NCBI GenBank assembly: GCA_021798115.1
Contig: JAJZYM010000003.1
Span: 1-64,000, forward strand
Length of the DNA stretch: 64,000 nt
Reading direction: 5' to 3'
Origin: Pseudomonadota bacterium
GTDB lineage: Bacteria; Pseudomonadota; Gammaproteobacteria; JAKAQQ01
A model generated the notes under the pieces. It did not search any database, was not told the DNA's origin, and saw nothing but the letters and a program-made list of their open reading frames with translations. The position numbers and the translations under genes are program-made. Each line of letters begins with the position of its first letter. The first letter of the stretch is position 1. This document shows positions 60,150 through 64,000 of this stretch, in pieces.

Positions 60150-60922
60150 AATCGACCCTCTCCGAGATCGGCTCGTCCCCGTTCCAGGCCGTGGCGACGC
60201 TCGGGGCCGTCGGTCTTTTCCTGGTCCGCATCCTGGGCGCGATTCCCCGCGCGCTCGCCCGCCCGCGCGCGCTCATCGAACAAATCTTCGTCGTGGGCGC
60301 TGTCTCTACGAACCTGATCCTCGTCGGGGGTCTTTTTGTGGGTTTGGTGATGGGGCTCCAGTTCTACACCGCGCTGGCGCGCTTCGGGGCGACCAGTGCG
60401 CTCGGCGGCCTCGTGGCCCTCTCGCTTCTGCGCGAGTTGAGCCCGGTGGTGACCGCGCTTCTCTACGCCGGACGGGCGGGGACGTCGCTCGCCTCCGAAC
60501 TCGGCCTCATGCGGGCGACCGAACAGTTCAAGGCGATGGAAGTGATGGCGGTCGATCCGGTCGAACGGGTGGTCGCGCCCCGTTTCCTCGCCGGGGTCCT
60601 CTCCGTACCGCTCTTGACCGCGCTTTTCTCGGCGGTCGGCATCCTCGGGGGTTATCTGGTCGGTGTCCGCCTGATGGGGCTCGACCCGGGCGTGTTCTGG
60701 AGCAACCTCCGCGCGAGCGTCCGTTTCCGCCAGGACTTCCTGAACGGGGAGTTCAAGGCCCTCGTGTTCGGGATCCTGTGCACACTGGTGGCCCTTTACG
60801 AGGGCTACCATTCCGATCCGACCGCCGAGGGACTCGGGCGCGCCACCACGCGGAGTGTGGTCATCGCCTCGCTCGCCGTCCTCTCGTGCGACTATCTCAT
60901 GACCGCGTTTCTTTATCGCTGA
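60146..60922 (+). CDS. mlaE: Phospholipid-transport permease MlaE
   Basis: A 258-residue permease with an interfacial helix and five membrane helices. Conserved MlaE stretches: GLFVGLVMGLQFYTALARFG, LSLLRELSPVVTALLYAGRAGTSLASELG, MRATEQFKAMEVMAVDP. ATG overlaps mlaF by four bases and has GGAGGAG upstream. Confidence 0.95.
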   Translation: MKSTLSEIGSSPFQAVATLGAVGLFLVRILGAIPRALARPRALIEQIFVVGAVSTNLILVGGLFVGLVMGLQFYTALARFGATSALGGLVALSLLRELSPVVTALLYAGRAGTSLASELGLMRATEQFKAMEVMAVDPVERVVAPRFLAGVLSVPLLTALFSAVGILGGYLVGVRLMGLDPGVFWSNLRASVRFRQDFLNGEFKALVFGILCTLVALYEGYHSDPTAEGLGRATTRSVVIASLAVLSCDYLMTAFLYR

Positions 60923-60949
60923 GCCGACGTCGGCTCCGGAGTCCTCCCG

Positions 60950-61423
60950 ATGCGACCCAACCGCACGCTCGAGTTTACGACCGGCATCTTTCTCCTCCTC
61001 GGGATCGCCGCGCTCTTCTATCTGGCCACAGAGGCCACCAACTACAAGAGCGCCGGCGGGGCGGGAACCTACACGGTTCGCGCCTGTTTCGGCAACGTCG
61101 GGGGTCTTCACGCAGGCGCACCGGTGCGCATCGGTGGGGTGACGGTGGGCCGGGTGACCGCGATCGACTACAGTTTCAGGCGCTACGAGGCGTGCACGCA
61201 CCTGGCGATCTCGAAACGCGACGACCGTATTCCCAGCGATTCCACGGCGTCGATCCTGACCCAGGGCGTGTTGGGCGAGCAGTACGTCGGGTTGAGCCCC
61301 GGCGGAGCGCCCACCTATCTCCACCAGGGCAGCACGATCCATTTCACCCAGTCGGCGGTCATTCTCGAGAAACTGATCGGGAAATTCCTCGCCAACCAGC
61401 CCACCAAGAAAGGAGGATCCTGA
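60950..61423 (+). CDS. mlaD: MCE-domain lipid-binding protein MlaD
   Basis: A 157-residue membrane-anchored periplasmic protein: helix at about 9-26 and one MCE domain (about 38-120; ACFGNVGGLHAGAPVRIGGVTVGRV is the MCE signature). It forms the hexameric ring on MlaFE. Ends in a short Lys-rich tail. One base separates it from mlaC. Confidence 0.94.
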   Translation: MRPNRTLEFTTGIFLLLGIAALFYLATEATNYKSAGGAGTYTVRACFGNVGGLHAGAPVRIGGVTVGRVTAIDYSFRRYEACTHLAISKRDDRIPSDSTASILTQGVLGEQYVGLSPGGAPTYLHQGSTIHFTQSAVILEKLIGKFLANQPTKKGGS

Positions 61424-61424
61424 C

Positions 61425-62105
61425 ATGCGTCGTGCTCTCGCCCGCGTCGGCCTCCCGCTGGCGTTTTCCGTCGTCACGGTCGTGTCGCTCGCTCGTGCCG
61501 CGCCGCCTCAGCCGACCTCTCCGAGCGCTCTCGTCCGCCGCCAGTCGCAGAGCGTTCTCGCTGTCCTCGACCGGGCGTACCGCACCCACGCGCTCCGCGG
61601 ACCGGGGTTTGATCGCACCGTGCTCGCGCTCGAGCGGATCGTGCTTCCCTATTTCGACATTCCGCTCACCGGGGATTACGTGCTCGGGCGCTACGCGCGT
61701 TCGTCGACCCCCGCCGCGCGCGCGCGGTTCGATCACGTCTTCATGGTTTATCTCGTGAACCAGCTGGCCGACGCGTTGCGCGATTACCACGGCGGGCACG
61801 TGGTGGTGATTCCCTACCGCGGTCGGCGGACCGCGCACTACGCACTCGTGCGCACGCACGTCTACCAACCCTCGGGCAAGGAGGTGGCCGTCAACTACTC
61901 GATGGTACGCACCCCCGAAGGCTGGAAGCTCTTCGACGTGAGCGTCGAGGGCGTGTCGTACGTGATGAGCTACCGGCAGCAGTTTGCCCCGATCCTGGCC
62001 TCCGGTGGCATTCCCGCGCTGGTGACGCAGCTCGAGGCCAAGCTCCGCAAGGAACACGCCGTTCCGGTCGTGTTGCCCCACGCCGCTCCCGGGGGCGGGC
62101 GGTGA
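61425..62105 (+). CDS. mlaC: Periplasmic phospholipid-binding protein MlaC
   Basis: A 226-residue exported protein. Signal peptide (hydrophobic LPLAFSVVTVVSL, cleavage near ARA-AP), then the MlaC domain (ALERIVLPYFDIPLTGDYVLGRYAR, VNYSMVRTPEGWKLFDVSVEGVSYV). GAAAGGAGGATCC precedes the ATG. It shuttles phospholipid between MlaA at the outer membrane and MlaFEDB; mlaA is not in the window. Confidence 0.93.
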   Translation: MRRALARVGLPLAFSVVTVVSLARAAPPQPTSPSALVRRQSQSVLAVLDRAYRTHALRGPGFDRTVLALERIVLPYFDIPLTGDYVLGRYARSSTPAARARFDHVFMVYLVNQLADALRDYHGGHVVVIPYRGRRTAHYALVRTHVYQPSGKEVAVNYSMVRTPEGWKLFDVSVEGVSYVMSYRQQFAPILASGGIPALVTQLEAKLRKEHAVPVVLPHAAPGGGR

Positions 62106-62431
62106 GAGCGGAATCGGCGGCGGTCTTCCGGCGGCGTGAGGACGGCGTCGATACCCTCGCCGGCACGCTCGACAGCGCTTCGGCCCCCGCGGTGTTCAAG
62201 GCGGGGCGCAAGCTCTGGGCGTCCCGCCCGCACCCCTCGGACCTCCGCCTCGATCTCTCGGGGCTCGAGCGTGTCGACTCGGCCGCCTTGGCCACCCTGG
62301 TCGCCTGGAAAGGGTGGGCACGCGGGCGTGGTCTCCGTCTCGTTTACCTGGGCGCCCCTCCGGCGCTCGCGGCCCTCGCCCGTCTCTCGGGGATCGGCGA
62401 TCTTCTCGGGGAGGCTCCCGGGCCAGGCTGA
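62102..62431 (+). CDS. mlaB: STAS-domain protein MlaB
   Basis: A 109-residue STAS protein that stabilises MlaF. LRLDLSGLERVDSAALATLVAWKGWAR carries the conserved D-S-A helix start (Ser-Ala after Asp) of STAS domains. GTG overlaps mlaC by four bases. Small size and last position in the mla operon support the name. Confidence 0.88.
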   Translation: MRAESAAVFRRREDGVDTLAGTLDSASAPAVFKAGRKLWASRPHPSDLRLDLSGLERVDSAALATLVAWKGWARGRGLRLVYLGAPPALAALARLSGIGDLLGEAPGPG

Positions 62432-62484
62432 GAGCGGGCGCGGCAGGCTCCCTCTCGAGTCTCAGGACCCAGGTTGGAACCTTC

Positions 62485-62502
62485 TCGGGCTCGTGTGCCC
62501 GA
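62485..62502. terminator. Hairpin after mlaB
   Basis: TCGGGC and GCCCGA (6 bp) around a six-base loop, 54 bases after the mlaB stop. It lies in the 225-base gap between convergent mlaB and the MAPEG gene. No T-run. Confidence 0.3.
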
Positions 62503-62600
62503 CGTCGTCTTGCCGCCGAGTCCTTGGGGTTCTGGAGTGTGCAGGCGCTTCGCTCGAGCGCTTGGGCCGGCGCCGCAGACCGCGGGAGGGGCGGGAGCTT

Positions 62601-62620
62601 CCGGGACGACCGTGTCCCGG
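62601..62620. terminator. Hairpin between mlaB and the convergent MAPEG gene
   Basis: CCGGGAC and GTCCCGG form a perfect 7-bp stem with a six-base loop, 37 bases from the MAPEG stop. Its symmetry would suit a bidirectional terminator, but T-runs are missing on both strands. Confidence 0.35.
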
Positions 62621-62656
62621 CCGCGGTCTTCCTGTCCTCCGGCGGTTTCCTGCGGC

Positions 62657-63082
62657 TCAGCCGCGGGTGTAGACGGCGGCGAGGAGAAGTCCCGCCATCA
62701 GGAGATAACTCAGCCACGTGCTCAGGGTGCCCACGAAACGGCCGGGGCTGGCCCCGCCGCTGTGCGAGAGACCGAAGGCGTGGGCGAGCCGCCCGAGGAA
62801 GAGGAGCGCCCCGGCAATTTCCACGGCGAGGACCGGGCTTCCCGCGAGAGCGTCGAGCGTGAGGAGGATCAGACCGAGCGGGATGTATTCCGTGGCGTTG
62901 CCGTGGGCACGGATGGCGCGGTGGAGGTCCTCGTGTCCTCCGCTCCCGAGGCCGACACCGTGCCGCCGGCGAAGCCAGACCACACGAAGCGCGAGGACCA
63001 GCGTCAGAAGGGCCAGAACGGCCGCGTAGAAACCGGTGATCACGAGCGCGGGCATGAGCGGAAAGAAACTGAATTGATTCAT
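62657..63082 (-). CDS. MAPEG-family membrane protein
   Basis: A 141-residue protein with four membrane helices. MAPEG marks: RVVWLRRRHGVGLGSGGHEDLHRAIRAHGNATEYIPLGLILL and GRLAHAFGLS (segments shortened here to RAIRAHGNATEY and GRLAHAFGLS). The family includes glutathione-dependent membrane transferases; bacterial members like E. coli YecN/YafU are poorly defined. ATG 63082 overlaps the stop of the universal stress gene by four bases. Confidence 0.85.
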   Translation of the reverse strand: MNQFSFFPLMPALVITGFYAAVLALLTLVLALRVVWLRRRHGVGLGSGGHEDLHRAIRAHGNATEYIPLGLILLTLDALAGSPVLAVEIAGALLFLGRLAHAFGLSHSGGASPGRFVGTLSTWLSYLLMAGLLLAAVYTRG

Positions 63083-63558
63083 GGAGCTGAGGACTCGGTG
63101 ACGGGGGGCTCGGTGAGTTCCCCCCGGACGATCGTCACGAGGAGACTGCAGGGCAGGCGGTCGATGATCAGTGTCGAGGTGGGCGTGTGCCACCACTTGG
63201 CCAGGCCTTTGCGCCGGTGGTAGCCGAGAATCACGAGGTCGGCGCCGAAGTTTTCGGCCGCACGGACGATCTCCTCGGGGGGGAGCCCCCGAACGAGATG
63301 GCCTTCGGTCTCGAGACCCCGGTCTTTGAGATAGTGGACTCCCTCCTCGAGAACCGTCTGGACACGCTTGAGCTCCGTCGAGACGAGGCTTCCCCCGCCC
63401 ATGCCTTCGACACCCTCGAGCGTCGGTGGGATGTCGACGACGGCCAGGAGATAGGTCCGGGCACCGCTCAGGGCGGCGATCTCGGCGCCTTCACGAAGCG
63501 CGAGGGCGCTTTCGGCGGTTCCGTCGTACGCCAGAAGGATCTTGCGGTAGCGGGCCAT
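63079..63558 (-). CDS. Universal stress protein UspA family
   Basis: A 159-residue cytoplasmic Rossmann-like protein. Starts MARYRKILLAYDGTAESALAL, has VVDIPPTL, GADLVILGYHRRKG and CSLLVTIV near the end. The nucleotide-binding G-2x-G-9x-G(S/T) pattern is degenerate (GYHRRKG with no later Gly), so ATP binding is uncertain. ATG 63558 lies about 31 bases from a good -10; a GTG at 63567 is possible. Translated ahead of the MAPEG gene. Confidence 0.88.
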   Translation of the reverse strand: MARYRKILLAYDGTAESALALREGAEIAALSGARTYLLAVVDIPPTLEGVEGMGGGSLVSTELKRVQTVLEEGVHYLKDRGLETEGHLVRGLPPEEIVRAAENFGADLVILGYHRRKGLAKWWHTPTSTLIIDRLPCSLLVTIVRGELTEPPVTESSAP

Positions 63559-63588
63559 CCGGGACACGACACGAGGAGGGCGCGTTCA

Positions 63589-63594
63589 TTATAG
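63589..63594 (-). promoter_or_regulatory. -10 element (TATAAT) for the universal stress protein gene
   Basis: ATTATA on the plus strand gives a perfect TATAAT on the minus strand, 31 bases before the ATG at 63558. Confidence 0.6.
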
Positions 63595-63670
63595 GGGGTG
63601 GGCGGCCCCTTTCCGTCGACGGTGAAAGGAACAATCCCGTTTCCCTGGATTCGGGCGGGCGCCGGTGGTC

Positions 63671-63676
63671 TATACT
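63671..63676 (+). promoter_or_regulatory. Putative -10 (TATACT) for the right-edge gene
   Basis: GGTCTATACTTGAT, 31 bases before the GTG at 63707. Confidence 0.45.
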
Positions 63677-63706
63677 TGATCCCGCGAATACAGCCCGGGT
63701 AACTTT

Positions 63707-64000
63707 GTGTCTTTGGAAGGCACCGCGACCACGTCGCACGCGGGATGGGCGCCGGGTGAGCTCGAGGGTCAAGAGACCTGCCCCCTGTGCGGCGGCGGGC
63801 GGCGCGCGCCGCTTCACACCGAACTCGAGGACCGTCTCTACGGTGTCGCGGGGCGCTGGACGCTCTGGTCCTGTGCGTCCTGCACGGCGGCGTGGCTCGG
63901 CCCCCGCCCCACGCGGGAGAGCATCGGCCGCGCCTACGTCCGTTATCAGACGCACGAGCGCTCCGCGCGGCCGGCCGGCCTTGTTCGTCACGGACCGTTT
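63707..64000 (+). CDS. N-terminus of a zinc-ribbon SAM-dependent methyltransferase-like protein (3' partial)
   Basis: The frame is open from GTG 63707 to the right edge (98 codons). It has a zinc-ribbon pattern, CPLCG then CASC about 40 residues later, with RLYGVAGRWTLWSCASC and AWLGPRPTRESIGRAYVRYQ. This head is typical of class I SAM methyltransferases found in polysaccharide or lipid modification clusters, where the SAM domain follows. That domain is beyond the window, so the call rests on the ribbon region only. A TTG at 63713 is another possible start. Confidence 0.5.
   Translation, partial: MSLEGTATTSHAGWAPGELEGQETCPLCGGGRRAPLHTELEDRLYGVAGRWTLWSCASCTAAWLGPRPTRESIGRAYVRYQTHERSARPAGLVRHGPF

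Overview
The window is a compact, visibly high-G+C bacterial chromosome segment with frequent GTG and TTG starts, very short intergenic gaps and many 1-8 bp gene overlaps. Gene content and order point to a gammaproteobacterium: a fabD-fabG-acpP-fabF-mltG-tmk-holB-pilZ run, E. coli-type speD, coq7, a general secretion pathway operon gspGHIJKLMN and an mlaFEDCB operon. I cannot assign a genus from sequence alone. I see no phage, insertion sequence, CRISPR array, tRNA or rRNA, so this reads as core chromosome rather than an island.

Layout. 0-5.4 kb: tail of a GlyGly-CTERM protein, a Yip1-family membrane protein, a MacAB-like efflux operon behind a perfect 24-bp inverted repeat, and a BtuF-like metal/corrinoid-binding protein. 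5.4-8.3 kb (minus): a secreted beta-propeller protein with a GlyGly-CTERM tail, then purC. 8.4-13.9 kb: a DjlA-like J-protein, rpe, speD, coq7 (minus), a quinone reductase and a BrkB/YihY membrane protein. 13.9-18.5 kb (minus): isoaspartyl peptidase, a JmjC/cupin-like oxygenase, a Pho84-like phosphate transporter and a GlcF-like iron-sulfur protein. 18.6-25.5 kb: ferredoxin-NADP reductase, ettA and rimK (minus), glyA-nrdR-ribD-ribE. 25.5-30.2 kb (minus): two exported propeller proteins, one a thioredoxin-NHL lipoprotein and one a 1030-residue BNR/Asp-box protein. 30.2-38.4 kb: a PPP-type phosphatase, OsmC, an Nramp transporter with an altered metal motif, dsbD, and a large GGDEF/degenerate-EAL sensor. 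38.5-43.3 kb: tyrS, nadC with an unrecognised partner, sodB, DUF1289 and rluC.

43.3-50.3 kb (minus) is one long operon: gspG-H-I-J-K-L-M-N, a nucleotide-sugar dehydrogenase and rluC. Divergent from it is a rhombosortase gene (50.6 kb), followed by the fatty acid synthesis cluster, mltG, tmk, holB, pilZ, class I aldolase, mlaFEDCB, then MAPEG and universal stress proteins (minus) and a truncated methyltransferase at the right edge.

The clearest linked system is the secretion and surface-sorting set: T2SS pseudopilin and assembly genes, a rhombosortase next to them, and two GlyGly-CTERM substrates 42-50 kb away in the same window. Its family biology is known; the physical linkage is the notable part. 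gspC, D, E and F are not here. Other points worth a second look are a duplicated translation-initiation region (27.0 kb), an Nramp with DAGS in place of DPGN and an operator-like repeat in its promoter, strong palindromes upstream of the efflux operon and speD, an 80-bp convergent overlap of two coding regions, a collagen-like tail on GspI, and an unrecognised conserved-looking gene upstream of nadC.
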